This document shows, in pieces, positions 34,839 to 43,563 of a stretch of DNA of 64,000 nt (position 1 is the stretch's first letter; the number at the start of each line of letters is the position of its first letter). The stretch comes from UBA1426 sp052034085. GTDB taxonomy: Bacteria > Bacillota > Clostridia > Peptostreptococcales > Anaerovoracaceae. The stretch covers positions 1-64,000 of the forward strand of contig JBPOJA010000010.1 in NCBI GenBank assembly GCA_052034085.1. The letters run 5' to 3'. The notes below the pieces were generated by a model, which was not told the origin of the DNA, made no database searches, and worked only from the letters and a program-made list of their open reading frames with translations. Both the position numbers and the translations under genes were made by a program.

Positions 34839-36035
34839 ATGAACAGAATGGTTGGGACTGTTGCCAGAGGCATAAGGGCGCCCATTGTGCAGCAGGGAGA
34901 TGATTTGGAGAATATTATCATCCAGACATTGATGGAGGCCTACGAAAAAGAAGGCTTTAAGCCCAGAGACAAAGATGTATTCTGCATGACCGAAGCTGTG
35001 GTGGCAAGAGCCTTCGGCAATTATGCCACGGTAGGCCAGCTGGCCATGGATGTGCGCAATAAACTGGGGGGAGGAACCATAGGTCTCGTGTTCCCCATTT
35101 TGAGCAGAAATCGCTTTGCTCTTTGTCTTGAAGGCATTGCCAGAGCTGCCGACAAAATCGTTCTACTTTTAAGCTATCCACAGGACGAAGTAGGCAATGG
35201 ACTTATCAGCGAATGCATGCTGGAGGAAAAAGGAGTTAACCCCTGGAGCGACCTTCTGACCCAGGAAGACTTTGAAAGACTTTTTGGTAAATCCAGGCAT
35301 GAAGTCACAGGTATGGATTATGTGGGTTATTACAGGGAAATCATTGAAAAATCAGGTGCAGAGGCAGAAATTATTTTTGCGAATGACCCAAAAAAGATTT
35401 TAGACTATGCAGAAAAAATAATTGCATGCGACATACACACAAGAGAAAAAACAAAAAAGATTTTAAAAGCGGCCGGAGCAAAACTGGTGTTAGGCCTGGA
35501 TAACCTGATGAACCAGTCCGTCGATGGCAGCGGCTATAATGAAAAATATGGAATTCTCGGATCCAACAGGGCTACCGGTGATTCCATGAAACTTTTTCCT
35601 AATAACTGCCAGACTTTCGTTGAAACTATTCAGAAAAGATTATATGAACTGACCGGAAAGCATATAGAAGTAATGGTCTACGGAGATGGTGCTTTCAAAG
35701 ATCCCACGGAAAAAATTTGGGAACTGGCAGATCCGGTAGTATCCCCCGGCTATACAGCAGGCCTGGAGGGCTCTCCTGACGAAATAAAGCTGAAATATCT
35801 GGCGGACAACCAGTTTGCCCATCTCAGAGGGAAAGAGCTCAGTGAAGCCATTGCTGAAAGCATAAGGGCGGGAAAAGCTGAAAACAAGGATTCATCAGAT
35901 AAACAGGGGACCACTCCCAGAAAGATTACGGACCTGCTGGGATCCCTTTGCGACCTGGTGTCAGGAAGCGGGGACAAGGGAACGCCTTTTGTATATATAC
36001 AGGGCTATTTTGACAGTTATGCTGACGATTGGTAG
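34839..36035 (+). CDS. Coenzyme F420-0:L-glutamate ligase (CofE)-like protein
   Basis: A 398-residue protein with the PF01996 ligase fold: start VGTVARGIRAPIVQQGDD, VFCMTEAVVARAFGNY (about 48-63), NRFALCLEGIARAA and a C-terminal region with MVYGDGAFKDP and SPGYTAGLEGSPDE (about 303-316). Canonical CofE adds glutamate to coenzyme F420, but Clostridia generally lack F420, and no other F420 genes are here. The family therefore probably forms a different amide bond in these organisms. The C-terminal stretch about 340-375 is charged. Monocistronic from its own promoter to the hairpin at 36203. Confidence 0.82.
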   Translation: MNRMVGTVARGIRAPIVQQGDDLENIIIQTLMEAYEKEGFKPRDKDVFCMTEAVVARAFGNYATVGQLAMDVRNKLGGGTIGLVFPILSRNRFALCLEGIARAADKIVLLLSYPQDEVGNGLISECMLEEKGVNPWSDLLTQEDFERLFGKSRHEVTGMDYVGYYREIIEKSGAEAEIIFANDPKKILDYAEKIIACDIHTREKTKKILKAAGAKLVLGLDNLMNQSVDGSGYNEKYGILGSNRATGDSMKLFPNNCQTFVETIQKRLYELTGKHIEVMVYGDGAFKDPTEKIWELADPVVSPGYTAGLEGSPDEIKLKYLADNQFAHLRGKELSEAIAESIRAGKAENKDSSDKQGTTPRKITDLLGSLCDLVSGSGDKGTPFVYIQGYFDSYADDW

Positions 36036-36202
36036 ATAAAAGAGGCGAGCTGTATCGCAAATGAGACAAATCAAATGTATTTGTATCAAAAACAAGATAA
36101 ATCTATGGACTAATTTAAAAAATTCAGATAAATTAAATTAGATAACAGAAAATATAATAATCTAAAATCAGTGAAAACTACGGTTTTAGTGTTAAGCAGG
36201 AT

Positions 36203-36231
36203 AAACCGTGCCAGCTTTTGGCACGGTTTTT
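36203..36231 (+). terminator. Terminator/attenuator upstream of the aminotransferase gene
   Basis: A perfect 11-bp stem (AAACCGTGCCA / TGGCACGGTTT) with a 5-nt loop and a TTTTT run at the 3' end. It lies 168 nt after the CofE-like stop and 56 nt before the aminotransferase ATG. The AT-rich stretch 36060-36180 probably contains the aminotransferase promoter, in which case the hairpin would be an attenuator; otherwise it ends the upstream transcript. Confidence 0.85.
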
Positions 36232-36286
36232 GAATATAGTTAAGGGTGCAGACGAAATCACAAAAATTTTTAAGGAGGTAAGATTG

Positions 36287-37645
36287 ATGGCTGCAAACAA
36301 AGAAGCTGCTTTAAAAGAAGCGAAAAGGATATTGAACTTCATTGAGAAACCGGAATTAACACCGGAAGAGAGCAAAACCATTACCGAAGATTCCATCTAC
36401 AACTTTAACAACCACGTTAACCCGGGATGGCTGGTATACAGAAAATCTGTATCCGGAGATGCCGCTGCTGTAGAATGGACAGACACTGACGAACATTTTA
36501 CTGACCTTTATGGAAACGACTATATTGACTGCTTGGGCGGATTTGGTATTTACACATGCGGACACAGAAATCCTGACATAGTAAAATATGTAAAAGCACA
36601 GCTTGACAGGTATGCATTGCACAGCCAGGAACTGGTGGATCCTCTGAGAGGATATCTGGCAAAACTGGTTTCCATGATTACACCGGGAGATTTGCAGTAT
36701 TGTTTCTTTACCAACGGTGGAGCCGAAGCAGTTGAGATGGCACTCAAACTTGCCAGACTCGCAACCGGCGGCAAATATTATATTTCCACCGTGGGCGCCT
36801 TCCACGGCAAATCCTTCGGTGCTATCTCCATGGGCGGAAAAGCTGCCTACAGAGAAGACTATCTCCCCATGATTCAGCAAGTTCAGCATGTTAAATTCGG
36901 GGATGCGGATGCAGTTGAGACTGCTATCGAAAACCTTGTAACCGTCGGCGAGACCGTTGCAGGTGTAATCGTCGAGCCTATACAGGGTGAAGCAGGCGTT
37001 CAGATTCCTCCCGATGGATACCTTAAGCGCTTAAGGGAGATCTGTGATAAATACGGAGTAGCACTGATTTTTGACGAAATCCAGACAGGCATGGGACGTT
37101 GCGGAACTATGTGGAGATGCGAGCATGAAGGAGTTACTCCCGATATCATGACCTTCGGTAAAGCCTTCGGCGGCGGCGTAATGCCCATTACCGGAATCGT
37201 TGCCAGGCCCAATATGTGGGTTGAAAAACTGGTTGATAACCCCTGGATACTGGGTTCACCGACATTCGGCGGAAATCCCCTGGCATGTTCGGCAGCCATA
37301 GCCACAATAGCCTACATGCTCGAGCATGATATTCCCAAGATGTGCAAGGAAAAAGGCGACTACTTCATGGAGAAACTCAATGCCCTCATGGCCAAATATC
37401 CAACAGTCCTGAAGGATATCAGGGGTGCAGGCCTGCTGATCTGTATGGAATTCCCGGCAGCGGAAGTTGGATATGCAGTAGTTAAAGGGATGTTTGACAG
37501 ACATGTTATGACAGCCGGTACTCTTGTTAACGCCAAGACCGTAAGAATCGAGCCTCCCGCTGTTATCAAGTATGAATCAATAGACATAGTTATTCAAAAA
37601 CTTGAAGAAGCAATTATCGATGCAAAGGCTGAGTTCAAACTCTAA
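36287..37645 (+). CDS. Class III aminotransferase, putrescine aminotransferase-like
   Basis: A 452-residue PLP enzyme of fold type I. FTNGGAEAVEMALKLAR (about 144-160) binds the cofactor phosphate, HGKSFG and IFDEIQTGMGR (about 260-270) are conserved, and the Schiff-base lysine is in TFGKAFGGG (about 289-297). The long N-terminal helix (about 1-50) and overall sequence agree with putrescine aminotransferases (YgjG/PatA type), which convert putrescine to 4-aminobutanal. Ornithine or acetylornithine use is possible. ATG 36287 follows AAGGAGG; a longer frame from 36218 crosses the terminator hairpin and is rejected. Own terminator downstream. Confidence 0.88.
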   Translation: MAANKEAALKEAKRILNFIEKPELTPEESKTITEDSIYNFNNHVNPGWLVYRKSVSGDAAAVEWTDTDEHFTDLYGNDYIDCLGGFGIYTCGHRNPDIVKYVKAQLDRYALHSQELVDPLRGYLAKLVSMITPGDLQYCFFTNGGAEAVEMALKLARLATGGKYYISTVGAFHGKSFGAISMGGKAAYREDYLPMIQQVQHVKFGDADAVETAIENLVTVGETVAGVIVEPIQGEAGVQIPPDGYLKRLREICDKYGVALIFDEIQTGMGRCGTMWRCEHEGVTPDIMTFGKAFGGGVMPITGIVARPNMWVEKLVDNPWILGSPTFGGNPLACSAAIATIAYMLEHDIPKMCKEKGDYFMEKLNALMAKYPTVLKDIRGAGLLICMEFPAAEVGYAVVKGMFDRHVMTAGTLVNAKTVRIEPPAVIKYESIDIVIQKLEEAIIDAKAEFKL

Positions 37646-37676
37646 AGATTCTGAAAACTCAATTCGAAAAAACCGG

Positions 37677-37704
37677 AACCCTCTTTGAAAGAAGAGGGTT
37701 TTTC
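37677..37704 (+). terminator. Terminator of the aminotransferase gene
   Basis: A 9-bp stem AACCCTCTT / AAGAGGGTT with a 6-nt loop followed by TTTCG, 31 nt past the stop codon. Confidence 0.85.
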
Positions 37705-37758
37705 GTTGAAATTTCAACATTTATATTAATCAGAAAATTGGAACTTGTATACAAAAAC

Positions 37759-37786
37759 TTTACAAAAGGACGATATGTGGTATAAT
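37759..37786 (+). promoter_or_regulatory. Promoter of the lytic transglycosylase gene
   Basis: TTTACA, a 16-nt spacer and TATAAT. Transcription should begin near 37793, which argues that the ATG at 37795 is not the translation start and that ATG 37822 is. Confidence 0.75.
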
Positions 37787-37821
37787 CAATTGCTATGGAT
37801 AAGAAAGAAAGGAAAAAAGAT

Positions 37822-38973
37822 ATGGCGAAGAAGCTTGTGTCAGTGTGGCTTTCCGCAACCATCCTGCTTTTTTCAACAATTGCAATTTATGCAGACGAGA
37901 AAGTCGAAGGTCAGTTTCTAAATAGAAATATCAATATAAACGGAACAACTTTAGAGAACTATTATTTAGAAAAGCCGCTTTTGTTATATGGAGGGCTTAC
38001 TTACCTGCCATTAACTGAGGAGATGGGTGAATTCCTGGGCTTTGATTATGAGGTGGACTGGGAAAGTAACACGCTGAAAATTTATCAGGGAAAGCCTGAA
38101 AGAATCGGACTGAAGGAGAAGGTTTTAAAAAATAACCTAAAAAATTGCCCGGCTATAGTAGTGAGAGGTCTGGATGCTTATACCGTAACAGAAAACGAGA
38201 AAGATGAGAAGCATAAGAATTTTGTTCAGGCAATACTGGATTTCCCGCTGGGTAAGGATGCAGACGGACATACAGTAGCATTTGGGGACAGGTTCTTTAA
38301 AAATTATCATAAGACTGAAAGGGCCATGGATACGGCATCTTATCCCCTTCTGATATCAAATGACACCTTATATGTTCCTGTCAGGGCTTTCACTGAGGAC
38401 AGCGACTTTGGATGGGATGTGTTTTACGACAACTACTCCGGTGTCTATATAAGTACGGATAAACGAATCAGGGCCATCAGCCTGTTTGATAAAAGGGAGT
38501 CAGATTACAACAGAGGGCTGGCAAATTACATAATCAGCAAGAATAAGAATATCACTTTGGGCTGGGCTCTTAATTTGGTTTTCCTGTTTAAACATGAAGC
38601 AGAAATACATGATGTGGACGAACTGCTGCTTATAGCCATTGCACAAAAAGAAAGCACCTTCCAATACAATCTTGTGGGCAGAAAAGGACCGGTAGGCATC
38701 ATGCAGATTATGCCCAAAACCGCTGCAGGCTTTGGCATCAGCAAGGAAGCTTTGCTGGATCCTCATGTGAATATTGAATTTGGAGCCAGATATATTAAAG
38801 GCAATCTGGACAGGTATGAAAATAATGAGGTTGTTGCGCTTTCAGCCTACAATCAGGGCAGTGGCGCCATCAGACGGGGAACCTACACTACCAGATATGC
38901 CGGAAAAGTCCAGGGTGCCCAGGACTCAATAGAAAATTACCTTATTAATAAAGGCTATATAAAAACCTTATAA
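37822..38973 (+). CDS. Exported lytic transglycosylase (SLT) with copper-amine-oxidase-N-like domain
   Basis: An exported protein of about 383 residues. Signal peptide 1-24. The middle part (about 28-215) has the copper-amine-oxidase N-terminal-like pattern used in Clostridial surface proteins (YLPLTEEMGEFLGFDYEVDW, then LYVPVRAFTEDSDFGWDVFY). The C-terminal SLT domain (about 262-383) has the catalytic glutamate in IAQKESTFQYN, GIMQIMPKTAAGFGI and ALSAYNQGSGAIRRG. It cleaves peptidoglycan glycan strands. Start chosen at 37822 since AAAGGA lies upstream and the 37795 ATG sits at the transcription start. Its 3' end overlaps the convergent alaX gene by 19 nt. Confidence 0.88.
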   Translation: MAKKLVSVWLSATILLFSTIAIYADEKVEGQFLNRNININGTTLENYYLEKPLLLYGGLTYLPLTEEMGEFLGFDYEVDWESNTLKIYQGKPERIGLKEKVLKNNLKNCPAIVVRGLDAYTVTENEKDEKHKNFVQAILDFPLGKDADGHTVAFGDRFFKNYHKTERAMDTASYPLLISNDTLYVPVRAFTEDSDFGWDVFYDNYSGVYISTDKRIRAISLFDKRESDYNRGLANYIISKNKNITLGWALNLVFLFKHEAEIHDVDELLLIAIAQKESTFQYNLVGRKGPVGIMQIMPKTAAGFGISKEALLDPHVNIEFGARYIKGNLDRYENNEVVALSAYNQGSGAIRRGTYTTRYAGKVQGAQDSIENYLINKGYIKTL

Positions 38974-40184
38974 AGATAGTCAAGGAAGCAGGACAGGCTT
39001 TCTTTATCCGGGAACATGACCCTGGCAGAATTGCTGCGGCCACCCCCTTTGCCCCTCCAGACAGGGGCATTGTCTTTTATTATTTTATTGCAGTCGGGGC
39101 TGCCGTCTGACAGAAGGAGCAGACTGTTTTCTTTTTCAGAAACCAGAACGAGCAGCCTGCCGCCTGGTACCCGGATGAGTTTCGCCAGACTAAGCAAATC
39201 ATCAATTTTGAGAATCGGGCTGATAAAAGTGGCGGGACCTTCTTTTTGCACATCATCAAGCCAGAATGATTCTATTTCCTTTTTTAGTTTGCTGAAATAT
39301 TCCTGCTTAAGTTCATATAACTCCTGGCGGATTTCTGCTGCTTTGCTTTCCCGGATTGCAATATTGTCCATTAGCTTTTCCGGATCCGAGGAGTAGCGGA
39401 TGCTGAGTGACTTTAATAATTCCTCGTTACGGCTGACATGCGCCAAAGCATTGGGGCCCGCATCAAAGGTGATTCTCTGCATCCCTTTATAGTTTTCCCA
39501 ACGGTATATCTTAATCAGACCCACTTCGCCCGTGGTTTTTGGATGGGTACCGCAGCAGGCCACGCACCCCGCCGCCTTGCTGTTATCTCCCACACAAACG
39601 ATAACTATATCCTCCTCCAGGTTCAGAGCCTTTCGCATAGGGTGGTTTTCTGCCTCTTTTCTTGTTTTAAACCTTTTAGTAATTACAGGGGTATTTTCCC
39701 ACACATAACGGTTGGATTCCCATTCGGCTGCATCTATCATTTCCCGGGTCATTTCTTTATATTCATCCATGGTTTCAAGGCTTATGTCTATGGTCATATA
39801 GTCTTCCCCCATGTGAAAACCTCTGTTAATTCCCCCGAATAAGTCATAAAAGGCTGCAGAAAGTATATGTTCACCGCAGTGTCTTTGCATATGCGAAAAA
39901 CGGCGTTCCCAGTTTATTTGGCACATAACTGCAGCACCTTCTTTAAGAAAGTCCGGAACAGATTCTGCCCTATGGTAGACAAATCCTTCTTTCTCATGGA
40001 CATGAAGTATATTTATAATTTCATCGTTATAAATTATTATTCCCGTATCAGAAGGCTGACCTCCGCCTTCAGGATAAAAAATAGTCTGGTCCAAAATGAT
40101 TCCATCTTCGGTAACTGCCAGTACGGTGCTTTGACATTCCTTCATATATGGGTCATTTGCATACAGATGAACAGTTTTATTCAT
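38955..40184 (-). CDS. Alanyl-tRNA editing protein AlaX, long form
   Basis: A 409-residue trans-editing hydrolase related to the AlaRS editing domain. It removes Ser or Gly from mischarged tRNA-Ala. Zinc motif HxxxH is in MQRHCGEHILSAAF (about 98-111) and CxxxH in CVACCGTHPKTTGEVG (about 207-222). The N-terminal beta-barrel has ILDQTIFYPEGGGQPSD (about 30-46), typical of AlaXL. The C-terminal region (about 330-409) resembles DHHA1, ending in GGGRSNSARVMF. RBS AAGGAGG precedes ATG. Monocistronic. Confidence 0.93.
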   Translation of the reverse strand: MNKTVHLYANDPYMKECQSTVLAVTEDGIILDQTIFYPEGGGQPSDTGIIIYNDEIINILHVHEKEGFVYHRAESVPDFLKEGAAVMCQINWERRFSHMQRHCGEHILSAAFYDLFGGINRGFHMGEDYMTIDISLETMDEYKEMTREMIDAAEWESNRYVWENTPVITKRFKTRKEAENHPMRKALNLEEDIVIVCVGDNSKAAGCVACCGTHPKTTGEVGLIKIYRWENYKGMQRITFDAGPNALAHVSRNEELLKSLSIRYSSDPEKLMDNIAIRESKAAEIRQELYELKQEYFSKLKKEIESFWLDDVQKEGPATFISPILKIDDLLSLAKLIRVPGGRLLVLVSEKENSLLLLSDGSPDCNKIIKDNAPVWRGKGGGRSNSARVMFPDKESLSCFLDYLYKVFI

Positions 40185-40494
40185 AGGGGCCTCCTTGCAT
40201 TCCTGGCATAAAGTATAGCATGGACCGGGGTTTTTTGGTATAATGAGTGAAAACTTACCGAGTTTAAAATAAAAGTAAACAAGCTGTGGATAACTTTTTC
40301 CTTTTATTAGAAAAAATCAACAGGAATGAGTGATATCAAGGGATACAGAACTCTTTATTATCCACAGGCACACTTGGATAACTTTGTATACAAAAAATAA
40401 TCGGATGTGGAAAAGTCCCGAAAAGATTAAAAACAAGCACTTGTTACAATGTTGATATCTGTTCTTTACAGCGCAAACAAAGGTTTACATAATT
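40185..40494. other. Intergenic region with four DnaA-box-like sites
   Basis: This AT-rich divergent gap has two perfect DnaA boxes, TTATCCACA at 40358-40366 (plus) and its complement at 40285-40293. Weaker matches are at 40373-40381 (minus, 7/9) and 40406-40414 (minus, 8/9, TTTTCCACA). All four fall within 130 bp. No gene or terminator is seen. It may be a DnaA-titration or DnaA-regulated site. An origin is unlikely because dnaA/dnaN are not nearby. Confidence 0.7.
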
Positions 40495-42015
40495 ATGTTG
40501 AAAGAAATAATTGCTTACAAAGATAATCTTCCCCTGAACTGCATGATTATAAATGTGGAGGAGTATCCGATTCATTTCCATAACGATCTGGAAGTGGTTT
40601 TTGTGCTGGAAGGCCGCGTACACATGAAAAATGGTTATTATAACTATGAGATGCAGGAAGGGGATATATATATTCTGAACGACAGGGAGCTTCACAGCTA
40701 TTACAGCATCGGGGAGCCGAACACAGTCATGCTTCTGCAGCTAAACCTTTCCTATTTCTCCAGATATTACGAAGCTCTGAAGAACAGCTTTTTTGTCACA
40801 GACATAAATGAATCACATGACAAGGATATTGAAGAGCTTCAGGAAATATTGGCTCACATCGCTCTTGAGTGTGAAGATGGTAAAAAGTTATATGAGGAAA
40901 GAGCCATAGGCCTTGCCCATGACCTTATTGACTGTCTTTTTAACAATTTTCAGTATTTTGCCATGGAAGACGGAAGATTTATTAACGAATCCAGACACAA
41001 AGGCAATAAAATTTTAGCGGGAAGGCTTAAGCGGACCATTGAGTACATGTATGAAAACTACACCCGCCGCCTGACTTTAGCGGAGATTGCCGAAAGAGAG
41101 CATCTCAGCATTTATTATATGTCCCATTTCATAAAAGAGGCAACGGGATTGAGTTTCCAGGAACTTCTGGGTTTCATCCGGGTGGAGGAATCGGAAAAAC
41201 TATTGCTGGGCACAGGAAGAAAGATAGGGGATATTTCTGTGGAGTCGGGATTTTCCGCCGTAAGGTATTATATATCTTACTTCACAAAATGGTTTGGAAT
41301 GCACCCTGCAGAATATAGGCAGGAGTTTAAAAATAAAGTAAAGGGTGAGAATTCGCCTGCCAAGTATGTCATCCCGGAAAAGGCTGATGTGAGGAAACTT
41401 CTTCTATCGTTTGCAGATGAATCCTATGGCCAGGATAAAAAATCTTCCGGGGACCTGGTTTCGCTGGAACTTGATACAAAGGATTACATGTGGGTGGAAG
41501 AGCATAATCTGGAAAGGTTCAGGCTATTTATGAAACCGGGATTTATGAAACCCGTGGCAGAGGTCCTGAGAGCTCTGGAAATGTCAGTAGAAAACATAGT
41601 GGCGGCAGGTGAGTCATATTTTGTTTTTGAATCCGTAAAAGAAGGAGACCACGGCAGAAAAACATATTGTATCATGTTGTTAAATCTGGGGGAGAAAAGA
41701 GACTGGACGGGGCTGAATGACTTTCCAGGAAAACGCGAATATTTCATAAGGCTTACCGGTTTGGACGGGGAATATACTGTCGCCCGGTGGAAATTATCCA
41801 AAACGGCTCTGTCTGCCAGGGTAAAAAACGGCAAAGCCCAAAGCAGCAGAAGCAGCAATGAAATGCTTCTGGAGAGCTGGTTGGCAAAACCTGAAATAAA
41901 CATTGAGAGTAAAAAAGCCATGAAGGTTTTGAGCACCAAGGCGATGCATGAGGGAAGTACAGTTGAGCTGGTGCTGGTAGTGCCGGTTAATCAGCAAACC
42001 AGTACTTTTTTATAG
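40495..42015 (+). CDS. AraC-family regulator with cupin sensor and extra C-terminal domain
   Basis: A 506-residue protein in three parts. Residues 1-100 form a cupin ligand domain (YPIHFHNDLEVVFVLEG with metal-like histidines). Residues about 180-280 form the AraC double helix-turn-helix (LTLAEIAEREHLSIYYMSHF and VSVESGFSAVRYYISYFTKW parts; ends HPAEYRQEF). Residues about 285-506 form an extra beta-rich domain unusual for AraC proteins. It has the look of the C-terminal beta-sandwich found in AraC proteins fused to GH39 glycosidases, here without the barrel (tentative). Probable sugar-responsive regulator; targets unknown. Own upstream region carries DnaA boxes. Confidence 0.82.
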   Translation: MLKEIIAYKDNLPLNCMIINVEEYPIHFHNDLEVVFVLEGRVHMKNGYYNYEMQEGDIYILNDRELHSYYSIGEPNTVMLLQLNLSYFSRYYEALKNSFFVTDINESHDKDIEELQEILAHIALECEDGKKLYEERAIGLAHDLIDCLFNNFQYFAMEDGRFINESRHKGNKILAGRLKRTIEYMYENYTRRLTLAEIAEREHLSIYYMSHFIKEATGLSFQELLGFIRVEESEKLLLGTGRKIGDISVESGFSAVRYYISYFTKWFGMHPAEYRQEFKNKVKGENSPAKYVIPEKADVRKLLLSFADESYGQDKKSSGDLVSLELDTKDYMWVEEHNLERFRLFMKPGFMKPVAEVLRALEMSVENIVAAGESYFVFESVKEGDHGRKTYCIMLLNLGEKRDWTGLNDFPGKREYFIRLTGLDGEYTVARWKLSKTALSARVKNGKAQSSRSSNEMLLESWLAKPEINIESKKAMKVLSTKAMHEGSTVELVLVVPVNQQTSTFL

Positions 42016-42098
42016 CAAAAACATGATTGTGAGTTCTGAATTATTGTAGTATTCTGAATTTACCGAAGTAGTATTCTTTATTAACAGGAGGTAAAATA

Positions 42099-43379
42099 AT
42101 GGACATGAAGCTGTTGATTATCGGCACCGGTGGTGTTGGAACTTCCGTTGCGAAAATCATTAAAAGAGCCGGCGCAGAAGGGGAATGGGCGCAGAAAGTT
42201 GTGCTTTCTGACTATAATCTGGCCCGTGCGGAAGCCGTGGCAAAGGATGTTAACGATCCCAGATTTATCCCCGAAAAAATTGACGCCAGAAGCCCTGAAA
42301 GCATTAAGGAAGTTGTTGCAAAACATGATATTACCTGGATTTTAAATACAGTTGAACCCGAATTTAACGAAACTATTTTCGACACCTGCTATGATCTGGG
42401 CATAGGTTATATGGACTGTGCCATGACTCTGAGTAAACGGCATCCGGAAAAACCTTTCGAACTGGCCCATATCAAGCTGGGAGATTATCAGTTTGAAAGA
42501 CACGAAGCCTGGGAGAAAAAGGGTGTAATGGCTCTGGTAGGTTCGGGCGTTGAACCGGGGATGGCTGACGTTTTTGCCGCTTACGCAAACAAACATCTCT
42601 TTGATGAAATTGATGAGGTCAACGTAAGAGACGGTGATAACTACGATATTCCTGGATATGAGGGAGTTGCCTTTGGTTTTTCCGTATGGACCACAATCGA
42701 AGAATGTCTCAATCCGCCTCATGTCTGGGAAAAAGGCAAGGGCTGGTTTACCACTGAAAACTTCTCTGAACCTGAAATCTTCAGCTTCCCCGGTGGCATT
42801 GGAGATGTGGAGGTAATCAATGTTGAGCACGAGGAAGTAATGCTGGTTCCCAGAGTTATTGACTGCAACAGAGTTACATTCAAATACGGCGTTCCCAGAG
42901 AAATGCGGCAGCTGCTTCTGAATCTGCAGGATACGGGCATGGCCGAAGCAGTAAAGAAGATCAAAGTGGGTGACTCTGAAATCGCTCCCAGGGATTTCTT
43001 AGTTAAAGTAGTTCCGGACCCTCAGGAGGTATCAAAGAACATGGTAGGAAAAGGGTGTGCCGGAACCTGGGTAACGGGAACAAAAGACGGCAAGAGAAGG
43101 TCTGTCTATCTGTATCAGATTGCAGACAACCAGGAGTGTCTGGCCAAATACGGAACAAACTCCGTTGTGGCTCAGACGGCCGTAAGTCCGGTTATCATGC
43201 TTGAGCTCATTGCAAAGGATATCTGGCACCTTAATGGTGTGCATGGACCGGAATCCTTTGATCCAGATCCGTATGTGGAAAGGCTGCCCAAATATGAATT
43301 CCCTGCAGGCCTTGAAGAAAAAGACTCGGAATATGCAGAGGGATTGCACCAGGAAGCCATGCTAAAGGCTATGAAATAA
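42099..43379 (+). CDS. Saccharopine dehydrogenase-like NAD(P)-dependent reductase (2)
   Basis: A 426-residue protein starting KLLIIGTGGVGTSVAKI (Rossmann GxGGVG). Core segments are WILNTVEPEFNETIFDTC, GYMDCAMTLSK and GSGVEPGMADVFAAYAN (about 147-163), diagnostic for the saccharopine dehydrogenase / carboxynorspermidine synthase superfamily. It differs clearly from the homologue at 4459. Monocistronic, AGGAGG RBS, strong terminator downstream. Carboxy(nor)spermidine or saccharopine formation are both possible; the neighbourhood of agmatinase and putrescine aminotransferase genes favours polyamine or lysine metabolism (inference). Confidence 0.87.
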   Translation: MDMKLLIIGTGGVGTSVAKIIKRAGAEGEWAQKVVLSDYNLARAEAVAKDVNDPRFIPEKIDARSPESIKEVVAKHDITWILNTVEPEFNETIFDTCYDLGIGYMDCAMTLSKRHPEKPFELAHIKLGDYQFERHEAWEKKGVMALVGSGVEPGMADVFAAYANKHLFDEIDEVNVRDGDNYDIPGYEGVAFGFSVWTTIEECLNPPHVWEKGKGWFTTENFSEPEIFSFPGGIGDVEVINVEHEEVMLVPRVIDCNRVTFKYGVPREMRQLLLNLQDTGMAEAVKKIKVGDSEIAPRDFLVKVVPDPQEVSKNMVGKGCAGTWVTGTKDGKRRSVYLYQIADNQECLAKYGTNSVVAQTAVSPVIMLELIAKDIWHLNGVHGPESFDPDPYVERLPKYEFPAGLEEKDSEYAEGLHQEAMLKAMK

Positions 43380-43404
43380 CAATATTGGAAGTATGATTTA
43401 CAAT

Positions 43405-43446
43405 AAAAGCGAACCGGCAGAGGAAATCCCGCCGGTTCGCTTTTGA
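43405..43446 (+). terminator. Terminator after reductase (2)
   Basis: A 14-bp perfect stem AAAAGCGAACCGGC / GCCGGTTCGCTTTT with a 12-nt loop, 26 nt past the stop. The stem is symmetric with T-runs in both directions. Confidence 0.92.
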
Positions 43447-43563
43447 CTTCATCAGTGATCCGGGACAGGATGCGAAACCGCCCTATTGTAATAATTATTT
43501 TTCCTATTATAATTATTGTAATCCTATGACAATGAGGCTGATGCAGGGAAAGGAGCGTGAAAT

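Noticed and set aside
36218..36286. Longer N-terminus of the putrescine aminotransferase
   Set aside because: The extension would be encoded through the terminator hairpin and lacks an RBS; ATG 36287 has AAGGAGG.
40285..40414. Chromosome replication origin
   Set aside because: DnaA boxes are present, but dnaA, dnaN, rpmH or gyrase genes are not, and only four sites are seen. A secondary DnaA site is more likely.
43447..43563. Mg2+ riboswitch (M-box) before the MgtC gene
   Set aside because: Only about 117 nt are available, with no M-box core sequence or terminator hairpin after the one belonging to the upstream gene.
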